A stretch of DNA of 64,000 bases. Source: Telluria antibiotica. GTDB taxonomy: Bacteria > Pseudomonadota > Gammaproteobacteria > Burkholderiales > Burkholderiaceae_D. The translations under genes were made by a program, and so were the position numbers. Below are positions 36,118 through 44,660 of this stretch, piece after piece (positions within the stretch are counted from its first letter, which is position 1; the number at the start of each line of letters is the position of its first letter). The stretch is taken from the NCBI RefSeq assembly GCF_011682055.1, contig NZ_JAAQOM010000001.1:310001-374000 (forward strand), written 5' to 3'. The notes beneath the pieces are model-generated. The model saw only the letters and a list, made by a program, of their open reading frames with translations, searched no databases and had not been told where the DNA came from.

Positions 36118-36801
36118 CTAGCGGGGTGGCGGAAAACGGAACCGCGGGTCTTGTAGGGACGACGATTGCGGGACCGCACTCTCGTGCCCGAGCAAACCGT
36201 GCAGAACATCGCGGACGGTGTCCATCGCCAGTGTGCTCATTTCGCCAGCGCCGCTGATGGCGCCGCGCGCAGCCTCGAAAACGATGTCGCTTCCGAATGC
36301 GCCGATGTCGTCGGCCGCCTCGGCCACGCCGCCAAGTGCATCGTGCGCGATAGGTGCCAGGTCGCCGCATGACGCGGTGCTGTGGCATGTCAGAGACCGC
36401 ATGGTCTGGAAAGCGGCCAGTTCGACGTCACCGCCAACCTCATGCACGCCAAGTACGATCCCTTTGGCGAGACTGCGAACGACGAGATCCGGACTGCCCC
36501 CGGCGTGGCCAACTGCGCCGATGGCTTCGCTTACCACAGTGCTTACCAATTCGGTGACGCCGGCACCGGTGTGGCCACTCGCAAGCAGACTGTCGCTGAC
36601 CGTGGCGCGAACCAGTTGTACGAAGACGTGCTGGATACGCTGCACATCCTTGGCAGTGTTGAACACGCTGGCGTATACGATCTGGCCGGCCAGCTGAATG
36701 GGATCGGCACGTCGACGCATGCGCCGCGTTGCTGCGCTGCTTTTGGAGCGAGCCGTGACACCACTGCTGCTCGGCTTTTTGGTCGACCGTTTCATCGTCA
36801 T
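36118..36801 (-). CDS. Hypothetical helical protein (227 aa)
   Basis: I do not recognise a family. The first 32 residues are strongly basic (KRSTKKPSSS, TRRMRRR), followed by Ala/Gly/Val-rich amphipathic segments with repeated patterns such as VVSEAIGAVGHAGGSPDLVV, VRSLAKGIVLGVHEVGGDV and FEAARGAISGAGEMSTLAMD. Two cysteines occur together (CHSTASC). No signal peptide or clear membrane segment is seen. It ends 69 bp before the sigma-factor start on the same strand, so the two may be co-transcribed. Composition is coherent and the opposite frames look worse, so I accept it as a gene. Confidence 0.6.
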   Translation of the reverse strand: MTMKRSTKKPSSSGVTARSKSSAATRRMRRRADPIQLAGQIVYASVFNTAKDVQRIQHVFVQLVRATVSDSLLASGHTGAGVTELVSTVVSEAIGAVGHAGGSPDLVVRSLAKGIVLGVHEVGGDVELAAFQTMRSLTCHSTASCGDLAPIAHDALGGVAEAADDIGAFGSDIVFEAARGAISGAGEMSTLAMDTVRDVLHGLLGHESAVPQSSSLQDPRFRFPPPR

Positions 36802-37058
36802 GTCCCTGTAATGTCCCGACGCAGGATGCGGCCGGCTCGCGACAAATACGGTAGGGACGGCAGGGCCGACAAGTCACTGCGCGCCAAGGCCTGCAGCCAG
36901 TGTCGTGCGCAGATCAGACGCGCGCTTGCGCGACGTCACTCATGGGAAGAATTGTCGCGGTCGTTTGAAGAACAGTGCGAACCGGGACGAGGAAGGAAAT
37001 GATGGTCACTGTCGCGCACGCCTCAATGGCGCACGCGACAGGATCGAACGGGTCGTGC

Positions 37059-39350
37059 TTAATGCTGGTAGGCGCCGATGTCTGCACTCGTACGGACGAT
37101 ACCGACAAAGTCGTTGGTAGGCATTCGTACAGTGCTGCCGCTGCCAATGGCAGGCGAAGACGTCAGCAAGCGGAAGTCCGGCGTGCCAGTGCGGGTGTAG
37201 GCTGCAAAGCCCGGCGCCGCGCTGATGCCGGCCACGCTCTTGAGTCCGTTTTTCAGGCTCCAGTCGTAGCTCGCGTTCTGGTAGACCAGATTATTGGTGT
37301 ACGTGTTGTGGATGCCGGTCGAGCCCTGCTCCGAAATGCCGTAGCGATTGTCATACACAATGTTGTTCGTCACATTCGTATAGTCGTCCGGTCCGGCAGT
37401 GCGGTAGAAGTCACCGCCGCCCACAATGATGCCCGTGTTCGATGCGGCCACCGTATTGTTGGCGATGGTCACGTGGTTTGCGTCATGCCACAGGTGGATG
37501 CCGGCTTCGGCAACGCGGTAGACAATGTTGTTGGTCACGCTGCCCGACGTACTGATATAAATGCCCTGGATGAAGCTGCATCCGGCCGGCCCGATGTCAT
37601 GGACCAGGTTTGCGTCCACTGTTCCCATCACCCCGCCGTAGTAACTGTCGACGCCGATGGCCGAGCCGCCAGCGCTGGTGCAGGCAACCTTGCTCGCGAT
37701 ATGGTGCACGTGTGTATTACGGATCGTGTTATACGACCCGCCCGTATAGATACCGTACGACCACGGCGTGCCGGCCTGTGTCGTCGTCCCGTCAATCTCG
37801 AAGCCATCGATCACGACATAATTGCCGCGGTTGTCCCACGCCGTGTCGTTGCTCGAGGTGGCAGGCGGGAGAATACGAGCGCCCCAGCGCGTGCTCGACA
37901 CATAGTAGATGGACTTGCCCGCGATACCGCTGGCGGCAGTGCGAAATCCCCCCGCATAGGTGCCGGGTGCGACCAAGATGGTGGTGTCAGGCAACGCTAC
38001 CTGGGCCGCGCGGGCGATAGTCCGGAACGGCGCACTGGCGGTACCAGGATTGCTGTCAGCACCGGTCGTGGCGACATACAGATGGTTGGCCGTCGTAGGG
38101 AGCTGGGTGGTCGTGCTGCCGCTGCCGCTGCCGCTGGTGCCCCCGACGGCGCCAAATTCGTACGCACCGATATCGAAGGTGGCGCCGGAGGGTCGTTTAG
38201 CCCCGTCCAGGTCCGTCAGCGGTGCCGACGTCGCGTTGCCACGGTCAATCGCTGGCGAGGCACTGCTCAGGTGATAATCGCCGCCTCCAGTCCGCACGTA
38301 GTTCACGAACGCCGGGTCGGCCGATATGCTGCCGCTGGCAAGCAGGCCGTTCTGGAGCCGCCAGTCGGCCACTGCGTTCTTGGCGAGCAAGTTGTTCGCA
38401 TAAACGTTATGGCTGCCAGTGGCGCCCGTTTCGATGACGCCGTAGCTGCGGTTATCGTAGACGATATTATTGCTGACGCGATTGTAGTCGCTCGGGCCGG
38501 CAGTATGATAATAATCGCCGCCGCCAACGGAAATGCCGGTATTGGTATTGAACAAGGTATTGTTCACCACGGTGACGCGGTTGGCATCGTGCCACAGCCT
38601 GATCCCGGTTTCGCTGACGGCATACACCAGGTTGTTGCTCACAACACCGTTGGTGCTGAAATAAATACCGTGCATGTCGGCGCACACGGCCGGGCCGATA
38701 TCGTGAATCACGTTGCCATCGACGCTGGCATTCACGCCGCCATAATAACTGTCCACCCCAATGCCGCCGCCGCCCGTAGTGCACGCAGCTTTGCTGATGT
38801 GGTGAACGTGATTGTTGGCAATGCTGTCATTGGAACCGCCGTTGTAAATGCCCGTCGTCCAGGCAGTACCCTGCTGCAACACGCTGCCATCGACATCGAA
38901 GCCAACGACGTCAACGTAGTTGCCGCGGTTGTCCCAAGCGCTATCGGTGGCGGAACTCGATGGTGGCACAATTCTGGCGCCCCAGCGCGTATCGGACTGA
39001 TAACGAATGCGCGCCGTTGCAGTCCCACTGGCGACTGTCTTGAAACCGCCAGGATAGGTTCCCGGTGCCACGTGAACCACGGTACCAGGTTGGGCAAGTT
39101 GTGACGCCTTGGCGATCGTTTTGAGCGGAGAGCTCGCGCTCCCCGAGTTGGTGTCGGACCCCGTGGTGGCTACGTAGAGCTCGGAAACTGACGTTACCGT
39201 TGCAAGCAGCTGAGGTTGAGCCGCTTGCGCCACCTGGGTGGTGCTACCGCCCCCGTCGCTGGCACCGCCGCCGCATGCGGTCAGTGCGATGGCGGAAAGC
39301 ATACCGACAATGTTGCGCGATTTTGTTGCAAATGCGTCACGTACAATCAT
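37059..39350 (-). CDS. Secreted right-handed beta-helix lipoprotein with tandem duplicated modules
   Basis: A 763-residue lipoprotein: lipobox ALTACGG with Cys near residue 27, a Gly/Ser linker, then two copies of one module of about 340 residues. Module 1 starts ELYVATTGSDTNSGSASSPL (near 58), module 2 HLYVATTGADSNPGTASAPF (near 422); each has APGTY-GGF, WGARI-PP, AWDNRGNYV, GVDSYYGGV, HDIGPA-C, LWHDAN-VT, and ends in DIGAYE/QH. A Ser-Gly linker separates them. The fold is that of parallel beta-helix proteins (pectate-lyase-like, DUF1565-type start) that bind or cut polysaccharides. The ATG at 39350 has GGAG at suitable distance. It may act on the exopolysaccharide made next door or on plant polymers. 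Confidence 0.85.
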   Translation of the reverse strand: MIVRDAFATKSRNIVGMLSAIALTACGGGASDGGGSTTQVAQAAQPQLLATVTSVSELYVATTGSDTNSGSASSPLKTIAKASQLAQPGTVVHVAPGTYPGGFKTVASGTATARIRYQSDTRWGARIVPPSSSATDSAWDNRGNYVDVVGFDVDGSVLQQGTAWTTGIYNGGSNDSIANNHVHHISKAACTTGGGGIGVDSYYGGVNASVDGNVIHDIGPAVCADMHGIYFSTNGVVSNNLVYAVSETGIRLWHDANRVTVVNNTLFNTNTGISVGGGDYYHTAGPSDYNRVSNNIVYDNRSYGVIETGATGSHNVYANNLLAKNAVADWRLQNGLLASGSISADPAFVNYVRTGGGDYHLSSASPAIDRGNATSAPLTDLDGAKRPSGATFDIGAYEFGAVGGTSGSGSGSTTTQLPTTANHLYVATTGADSNPGTASAPFRTIARAAQVALPDTTILVAPGTYAGGFRTAASGIAGKSIYYVSSTRWGARILPPATSSNDTAWDNRGNYVVIDGFEIDGTTTQAGTPWSYGIYTGGSYNTIRNTHVHHIASKVACTSAGGSAIGVDSYYGGVMGTVDANLVHDIGPAGCSFIQGIYISTSGSVTNNIVYRVAEAGIHLWHDANHVTIANNTVAASNTGIIVGGGDFYRTAGPDDYTNVTNNIVYDNRYGISEQGSTGIHNTYTNNLVYQNASYDWSLKNGLKSVAGISAAPGFAAYTRTGTPDFRLLTSSPAIGSGSTVRMPTNDFVGIVRTSADIGAYQH

Positions 39351-39384
39351 CAAATCAACTCCATCAAAAATGAAATACGAAAGC

Positions 39385-39400
39385 TTTGACGGAGCTCAAC
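39385..39400 (-). promoter_or_regulatory. Crp/Fnr-type dyad upstream of beta-helix gene
   Basis: TTTGACGGAGCTCAAC (TTGAC-N4-CTCAA) lies 35 bp before the beta-helix start within an AT-rich promoter-like region (39354-39460). It shares TTTGACGG-x-GCTCA with the element upstream of the crp/fnr gene. Confidence 0.45.
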
Positions 39401-39600
39401 TAATTTCGTCCGGAAAATTTTTTAAAATAAATTTTCCTGTTGCATATTTGATCAGAAGGGGGGGAGCCTGGCGAGTCCCTCAAAGGTCTGCGAGGCTCGA
39501 TTGATAAGGTCTGTTTAAAGCGACACCATGTGTGATACCAATGACATTCTTTGCTCGGCGTTGCTCAGCACTGCCCGGCCCTGCCAGCCCCGACAATAAA

Positions 39601-39624
39601 AAAGCCCCTGAAGTCAGGGGCTTT
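39601..39624 (-). terminator. Rho-independent terminator, minus strand
   Basis: AAAGCCCCTGA pairs with TCAGGGGCTTT in a near-perfect hairpin; on the minus strand the stem is followed by a run of six T. It lies just downstream of the guaA-like stop at 39671 rather than next to any complete gene in the window, and so reads as the terminator of the gene whose last codons are left here. Confidence 0.85.
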
Positions 39625-39670
39625 CGTCACGTCAAATGCCTGAGCTTGCCAGGCATTGCCGGGCCAGGAA

Positions 39671-39690
39671 TCACTCCCACTCGATGATCA
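39671..39690 (-). other. guaA-like 3' end remnant, possible island attachment site
   Basis: On the minus strand 39685-39671 reads ATCGAGTGGGAGTGA, encoding Ile-Glu-Trp-Glu-stop, the conserved C-terminus of GMP synthase (TIEWE). No guaA body precedes it: upstream codons do not resemble GuaA. A terminator follows at 39624-39601. The 3' end of guaA is a known integration site for genomic islands that regenerate it, so this may be the distal attachment site of an element extending rightward. No integrase is in the window. Confidence 0.5.
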
Positions 39691-39821
39691 ATGGCTGAGC
39701 TAAACACCTGAGTTTTCAAGACTTTTCAGATTAGCACTTCGACAATACCATTAGCTGTACCATGCCATGTTGTTCGTGAACGCAACCTAACGCGACAATG
39801 ATTGCGGCTGGTACCGATGGC

Positions 39822-41036
39822 TTACGCGCTGGTCTCAACCCGCTCGATTGCCAGCGCAATCCCCTGCCCCACCCCGATGCACATGGTGCACAAGGCAAAC
39901 CGGCCACCGGTCCGATGCAGCTGGTACGTGGCCGCGGTGACAAGTCGCGCCCCGCTCATGCCGAGCGGGTGCCCCAGGGCGATAGCGCCGCCATTCGGAT
40001 TCACGCGCGGATCGTCGTCGCGCAGGCCCAGCAGCCGCAGCACGGCGAGGCCCTGCGATGCGAACGCCTCGTTCAACTCGATCACGTCGAACTGGTCCAG
40101 CGTCATGCCCGTCTGGCGCAGCAGCTTCTGCACGGCGGGCGCAGGACCGATGCCCATCACGCGCGGCGCCACGCCGGCGGTCGCCATGCCGATGATGCGG
40201 GCACGACGCGTGAGACCGTACCGCGCCGCCGCCTCGCCGTTCGCCAGCAGCAGCGCGCAGGCGCCGTCGTTCACGCCGGACGCGTTGCCGGCCGTGACCG
40301 TGCCATCCGGACGCACGACCGGTTTCAGCTTTGCCAGCGTCTCCAGGGCCGTCGCGCGCGGATGCTCGTCCTGCGCAAAACGGACAGGGTCGCCTTTCTT
40401 CTGGGGGATCAGCACCGGCACGATCTCCTGCTCGAACGTGCCGTCCTGTTGCGCGCGCGCGGCCTTTGCCTGGCTCGCGAGCGCAAACGCGTCCTGGTCG
40501 GCGCGCGAGATCCCATAGTCGTCCGCGACGTTCTCCGCCGTCTCCGGCATCGCGTCGGTGCCGTACAGCTTGTGCATCAGCGGATTCGGGAAGCGCCAGC
40601 CGATGGTCGTGTCGAAGATGGTCGCGTTGCGCGAGAATGCGGATTCGGCCTTGCCCATCACGAACGGGGCGCGCGTCATGGACTCCACGCCGCCCGCGAT
40701 CATCAGGCGCGCCTCGCCGCTCTTGATGGCGCGGGCGGCGCTGCCGACGGCGTCCAGACCCGAGCCGCACAGGCGGTTGACGGTGGACCCCGGAACCTCT
40801 TGCGGCAAGCCGGCCAGCAGCGCGGACATGCGCGCCACGTTGCGATTGTCCTCGCCGGCCTGGTTGGCGCAGCCGTAGATCACGTCGTCGATGGCGGACC
40901 AGTCGACGTCCGGGTTGCGCCGCATCAGTTCGCGGATGGGGATTGCGCCCAGGTCGTCCGCGCGCATGTCCTTCAGTGCGCCGCCGTAGCGGCCAATGGG
41001 GGTGCGGATGGCATCGACGATGAATGCGTCGGTCAT
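39822..41036 (-). CDS. pcaF: 3-oxoadipyl-CoA thiolase (PcaF-like)
   Basis: A 404-residue thiolase: [20 protein letters not shown] at the start, nucleophile Cys in [15 protein letters not shown] (near 90), [10 protein letters not shown] with catalytic His and [10 protein letters not shown] with the second Cys. [17 protein letters not shown] is the form seen in beta-ketoadipyl-CoA thiolases (PcaF/PaaJ) rather than acetoacetyl-CoA thiolase. It would split 3-oxoadipyl-CoA to succinyl-CoA and acetyl-CoA. It is the third gene of a pcaI-pcaJ-pcaF unit, 13 bp after the CoA-transferase B gene. The 3' side leads to the guaA remnant. Confidence 0.9.
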   Translation of the reverse strand: MTDAFIVDAIRTPIGRYGGALKDMRADDLGAIPIRELMRRNPDVDWSAIDDVIYGCANQAGEDNRNVARMSALLAGLPQEVPGSTVNRLCGSGLDAVGSAARAIKSGEARLMIAGGVESMTRAPFVMGKAESAFSRNATIFDTTIGWRFPNPLMHKLYGTDAMPETAENVADDYGISRADQDAFALASQAKAARAQQDGTFEQEIVPVLIPQKKGDPVRFAQDEHPRATALETLAKLKPVVRPDGTVTAGNASGVNDGACALLLANGEAAARYGLTRRARIIGMATAGVAPRVMGIGPAPAVQKLLRQTGMTLDQFDVIELNEAFASQGLAVLRLLGLRDDDPRVNPNGGAIALGHPLGMSGARLVTAATYQLHRTGGRFALCTMCIGVGQGIALAIERVETSA

Positions 41037-41049
41037 GTTCGTTCTCCTT

Positions 41050-41697
41050 TTATTCGTTGGGCGCCAGCAGGGGAGCGGCAGTGACGGCCTGCAGGTCGGC
41101 CAGCGTGAGCCCCGGCGCCATCTCGCGCACGCGCAGGCCAGCGGGCGTCACGTCCAGCACGGCGAGGTCGGTATAGATGCGGCTCACGCACCCGATGCCC
41201 GTCAACGGATACGTACAGCGCTCGACGATCTTGCTCTCGCCCGTCTTGGTCTGGTGTTCCATCATCACGAACACCTGCTTGGCGCCGATGGCGAGGTCCA
41301 TCGCGCCGCCGACCGCGGGTATCGCGTCCGGCGCGCCCGTGTGCCAGTTGGCGAGGTCGCCCGTGTGCGACACCTGAAACGCGCCCAGCACGCAGATGTC
41401 CAGGTGGCCGCCGCGCATCATCGCGAACGAATCCGCGTGATGGAAATAGGCGCCGCCCGTCAGCAGGGTCACCGGCTGCTTGCCGGCGTTGATCAGGTCC
41501 TCGTCCTCCTCGCCGGGGGCGGGCGCGGGGCCCATGCCCAGCAGGCCGTTCTCGCTGTGCAGGAAGATCTCCTTCTCGGACGGCAGGTAGTTCGCAACCT
41601 TCGTCGGCAGGCCGATGCCCAGGTTGACGTACGCGCCTTCGGGAATGTCCTGCGCAACGCGCGCTGCCATCTGGTCGCGGGTATATCGGGTGCTCAT
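41050..41697 (-). CDS. pcaJ: 3-oxoacid (3-oxoadipate) CoA-transferase subunit B
   Basis: A 215-residue CoA-transferase beta subunit: [35 protein letters not shown], catalytic Glu in [20 protein letters not shown], and [20 protein letters not shown]. The start at 41697 overlaps the subunit A stop by 4 bp, so the two are made in equal amounts. With the thiolase and IclR regulator, succinyl-CoA:3-oxoadipate transfer is the best assignment; acetoacetate is the alternative substrate. Confidence 0.9.
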   Translation of the reverse strand: MSTRYTRDQMAARVAQDIPEGAYVNLGIGLPTKVANYLPSEKEIFLHSENGLLGMGPAPAPGEEDEDLINAGKQPVTLLTGGAYFHHADSFAMMRGGHLDICVLGAFQVSHTGDLANWHTGAPDAIPAVGGAMDLAIGAKQVFVMMEHQTKTGESKIVERCTYPLTGIGCVSRIYTDLAVLDVTPAGLRVREMAPGLTLADLQAVTAAPLLAPNE

Positions 41698-42359
41698 GCT
41701 GCCTCCTTGACGACGCGCTGGACGAAGATACCGGGGGTGACGATCGCTTCCGGATCGAGTTCGCCGAGTGGCACGATCTCGGCGACCTGCGCGATGGTGG
41801 TTTTCGCCGCCATCGCCATGATCGGACCGAAATTGCGCGCCGTCTTGCGGTACACGAGATTGCCCCAGCGGTCGCCGCGCAGCGCCTTGATCAGCGCGAA
41901 GTCGGCGTGGATCGGGGTTTCGAACACGTAATTCTTGCCGTCGATGAAGCGGGTCTCCTTGCCCTCGGCCAGCAGGGTGCCGTAGCCGGTGGGCGAGAAA
42001 AAGCCGCCGATGCCGGCGCCGGCCGCGCGGATGCGCTCCGCCAGGTTGCCCTGCGGCGTCAGCTCCAGCTCGATCTCGCCGGCACGGTACAGTGCGTCGA
42101 AATGCCAGGAATCGGCCTGGCGGGGGAACGAGCACACGATCTTGCGTACGCGCTTTTCCTTGATGAGGGCGGCCAGGCCCGTGTCGCCGTTGCCGGCATT
42201 GTTGTTCACGATGGTCAGCTCGCGCGCGCCGTGGGCAATCAGCGCGTCGATGAGGGCGGCCGGCATGCCGGCGTTGCCGAAGCCGCCGATCATGACGGTC
42301 GCGCCGTCGTGGATGTCGGCCACGGCCCGCTCCAGCGAGTCACAGGTTTTGTCGATCAT
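41694..42359 (-). CDS. pcaI: 3-oxoacid (3-oxoadipate) CoA-transferase subunit A
   Basis: A 221-residue alpha subunit: AVADIHDGATVMIGGFGNAG, MPAALIDALIAHGARELTIV, NNNAGNGDTGLAAL, PQGNLAERIRAAGAGIGGFF (CoA loop) and TGYGTLLAEGKETRFIDGK. It pairs with the subunit B encoded next. It is the first gene of the unit, divergent from the IclR regulator across a 120-bp gap holding a long inverted repeat. Confidence 0.9.
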   Translation of the reverse strand: MIDKTCDSLERAVADIHDGATVMIGGFGNAGMPAALIDALIAHGARELTIVNNNAGNGDTGLAALIKEKRVRKIVCSFPRQADSWHFDALYRAGEIELELTPQGNLAERIRAAGAGIGGFFSPTGYGTLLAEGKETRFIDGKNYVFETPIHADFALIKALRGDRWGNLVYRKTARNFGPIMAMAAKTTIAQVAEIVPLGELDPEAIVTPGIFVQRVVKEAA

Positions 42360-42377
42360 GGGTTGTCACCTTGTGTG

Positions 42378-42419
42378 TTTTGTGCGATTATCGAACACAT
42401 GCTCGTTTACCGCACAAAA
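42378..42419. promoter_or_regulatory. Long imperfect palindrome, probable IclR/PcaR operator
   Basis: TTTTGTGCG at 42378-42386 and CGCACAAAA at 42411-42419 are perfect 9-bp arms. Inside them the arms continue imperfectly as ATTATCGAAC and GCTCGTTTAC around a central ACAT (42397-42400), with about 15 of 19 positions paired overall. It lies midway between pcaI and the divergent regulator gene, the expected place for a shared operator. Confidence 0.65.
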
Positions 42420-42479
42420 AGTGTAATCCCGCGCCGCGCCGCCCGTCAAGCGGTTCCTGTCATCGATTAGAATTCCGGC

Positions 42480-43295
42480 ATGTCATCCATACCATCGACC
42501 CCAGCCTCCCCCCGCACCATCGCGGAAGAGATCGACGCCCTCGCCGACCCCGACTTCATGACGTCGCTTGCGCGCGGACTCGCCGTGCTGCGCGCCTTCG
42601 CCGACACGCGCAAGCCGCAGACCATCGCGCAGATCAGCCAGCAGACGGGCATCCCGCGCGCGGCCGTGCGCCGCTGCCTGCACACGCTGCGGCAGCTCGG
42701 CTACGTGGACGCTGAACTGAACAATTTCATGCTCAAGCCGAAGGTGCTGACCCTGGGGTATTCGTATCTGTCTTCGACGCCGCTGACGACCGCCGCGCAG
42801 CCGTGCCTGAACGGCGTCAGCAAGGCGCTGGGCGAATCGAGCTCGCTCGCCGTGCTGGAAGAAGACCAGGTGCTGTACGTGGCGCGCGCGGCGACGTCGC
42901 GCGTGATGTCGGTGTCGCTGACCGCCGGCAGCCGCCTGCCCGCCTATTGCAGCTCGCTGGGCCGCGTGCTGCTCGCGCACCTGCCGCAGGACGAGCTGGA
43001 TGCCTATCTCGCCCGCACGACGCTGACGCCCAAGACGGAGCGCACCGTGACGGATCCGGACAAGCTGCGCGCGATCCTCGCGCAGGTCCGGCGCGACGGC
43101 TATGCCGTCAACAACGAGGAACTGGAACTGGGATTGCGCTCGATCGCCGTGCCGGTGCGCGGCGCGTCGGGCCGCGTGCTGGCGGCACTGAACGTGGGTG
43201 CGCACGCGGCGCGCGTGACGCCGGAGCGCATGGTGGAAGAGTTCCTGCCGGTGCTGCGCCAGGGCGCGCAGGAACTCGCGATGCTGCTGCCCTGA
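42480..43295 (+). CDS. pcaR: IclR-family regulator (PcaR/PcaU type)
   Basis: A 271-residue regulator with an N-terminal winged helix-turn-helix (SLARGLAVLRAFADTRKPQT, ISQQTGIPRAAVRRCLHTL) and an IclR effector domain (SSLAVLEEDQVLYVARAATS, SVSLTAGSRLPAYCSSLGRV, GYAVNNEELELGLRSIAVPV). The FMTSLARGLAVLRAF start and LNVGAHAARV match the PcaR/PobR/PcaU branch that responds to beta-ketoadipate or protocatechuate. It is divergent from pcaI, so it probably controls that operon. It converges on the ABM-domain gene with 6 bp between stops. Confidence 0.9.
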   Translation: MSSIPSTPASPRTIAEEIDALADPDFMTSLARGLAVLRAFADTRKPQTIAQISQQTGIPRAAVRRCLHTLRQLGYVDAELNNFMLKPKVLTLGYSYLSSTPLTTAAQPCLNGVSKALGESSSLAVLEEDQVLYVARAATSRVMSVSLTAGSRLPAYCSSLGRVLLAHLPQDELDAYLARTTLTPKTERTVTDPDKLRAILAQVRRDGYAVNNEELELGLRSIAVPVRGASGRVLAALNVGAHAARVTPERMVEEFLPVLRQGAQELAMLLP

Positions 43296-43301
43296 CGGGC
43301 G

Positions 43302-43601
43302 TCAGAAACCGTCGACGGCCGCCACGAAGTGCGTCACGACGGGGGCGCCGTCGAAGCAGTGGCCGACAAGGCGGCGCCATTCCTGGAAATCGTCGCTCTC
43401 GCGGAAGTGGACCATGTGGTCCTCGACGGTGTTCCAGTCCACGAGCAGGCGGTAGGCGCGCGGATTCTCCACGCCGCGCTGCAGCCGCATGCCCGTGCAG
43501 CCGCGCGCGCGCTGGAACAGCGGCGCGGCGGTGCGCACGCCCGCCTCGAATTGTTCTTCCATGCCGGCCTTGACGAGGATTTCGGCGCTTTCGACGACCA
43601 T
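43302..43601 (-). CDS. Antibiotic biosynthesis monooxygenase (ABM) domain protein
   Basis: A 99-residue ferredoxin-like-fold protein starting at 43601 behind AAGGAAG. SAEILVKAGMEEQFEAGVRT, then FQRARGCTGMRLQRGVENP and RAYRLLVDWNTVEDHMVHFR follow the ABM pattern of four strands with VxWxSxExHxxF. Such proteins oxidise or isomerise quinol-like compounds, or remove toxic intermediates. It is the last gene of the minus-strand catabolic unit, 33 bp after the LysR gene. Confidence 0.85.
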   Translation of the reverse strand: MVVESAEILVKAGMEEQFEAGVRTAAPLFQRARGCTGMRLQRGVENPRAYRLLVDWNTVEDHMVHFRESDDFQEWRRLVGHCFDGAPVVTHFVAAVDGF

Positions 43602-43634
43602 ATGCTTCCTTTCGATGATGGAGGGATGCACCGA

Positions 43635-44609
43635 TTATGCCACCGCGCGCGCCGTCTCGATGGCATTGAAGCTGAACGGCGCCATCGGCAGCTCGGCGTT
43701 GGTCGGCAGGCCGCGCGCAATCTCCAGCATCACGCCGCGCAGCCAGATGTGGCACGGGTCGTTTTCCTGGAAGCGGTGCCACTGCAGGCATTCCGCGAGC
43801 GGCGGCAAATCGTACGGCAGCGGCAGCACGCGGATCGGCAGCCGGCGCGCGCACGCGAGCGCGAGGCGCGTGTGCATCGTCGCGACGAGATCCGTACCGA
43901 CGAGTGCCGTCGCCATGCTGTAGAAATCGCTGGTGATCACGCGGATGCGGCGCTTGACGCCCTGCGCCTGCAGCAGCAGCTCCTCCATCGTCGGCGAACG
44001 GGGACGGCCCAGCATCGGCGCGATATGCGACAGGCGCTCGTACGTGGCCGCGTCGAGCACGTCGCCGACATGCGTATTTCCTTCCCAGATCACGGCGCAG
44101 TAATGGTCCTCGAACAGCGTGCGCTGCGGATGCTCGGGGTCGAGGAAGTTGCGCGGGATGATGAGGAAGTCGTTTTCGCCGCGGCGCAGCTTTTCCGCCG
44201 CGTCGTCCGCCAGCGGCACCAGTTCCAGGGTCATGTTCGGCGCGTCGCGCAGCACGCGCGCCACCACCTTGTTCAGGAACACCTCGGTGGCGTAGTCGGA
44301 CACCATGATCTTCATGCAGCGCGTTTCGCGCGCCGGATCGAAAGAAACGCGGATGCCGACCGTCGCATGCACGTGCAGGATCAGGTCGCGCACGGGGCCG
44401 ACGAGCTGGCGGCCCAGCACCGTCAGCTCCATGTTGCGGCCCACCGCGGCCAATAAATCGTCTTCGAAGAATTCGCGCAGGCGCGCCAGCATGCCGCTCA
44501 TGGCGGACTGGCTGACGTTCACGCGCGCCGCCGCGCGGGTGATGTTCTGTTCCTCCAGCAGCGCGTCGAGCGCCAGCAGCAGGTTCAGGTCCAGGCGGTT
44601 GAAACGCAT
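43635..44609 (-). CDS. NodD/NahR-type LysR regulator (FdeR-like)
   Basis: A 324-residue LysR protein with the NodD/NahR-style N-terminus MRFNRLDLNLLLALDALLEE, then ITRAAARVNVSQSAMSGMLA and FFEDDLLAAVGRNMELT, and an effector domain with MKIMVSDYATEVFLNKVVAR. This branch includes flavonoid-responsive NodD and, as I recall, FdeR of Herbaspirillum naringenin catabolism. Placed within a set with an FAD hydroxylase and an extradiol-type dioxygenase, it is the best candidate regulator of the phenolic genes. A 51-bp gap separates it from the esterase gene. Confidence 0.88.
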   Translation of the reverse strand: MRFNRLDLNLLLALDALLEEQNITRAAARVNVSQSAMSGMLARLREFFEDDLLAAVGRNMELTVLGRQLVGPVRDLILHVHATVGIRVSFDPARETRCMKIMVSDYATEVFLNKVVARVLRDAPNMTLELVPLADDAAEKLRRGENDFLIIPRNFLDPEHPQRTLFEDHYCAVIWEGNTHVGDVLDAATYERLSHIAPMLGRPRSPTMEELLLQAQGVKRRIRVITSDFYSMATALVGTDLVATMHTRLALACARRLPIRVLPLPYDLPPLAECLQWHRFQENDPCHIWLRGVMLEIARGLPTNAELPMAPFSFNAIETARAVA

Positions 44610-44660
44610 CGGTTGTCTCCTTGTTATCGTATGGCTCGGGCGGCCTCTTGATCCTTTACT

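Noticed and set aside
36975..39104. 709-codon open frame on the plus strand
   Set aside because: Mirrors the duplicated beta-helix modules on the other strand; repeats in it are explained by that duplication.
37059..39350. Repeated segments that might suggest a CRISPR or tandem-repeat array
   Set aside because: The repeats are two long protein modules, not short regular units with spacers.
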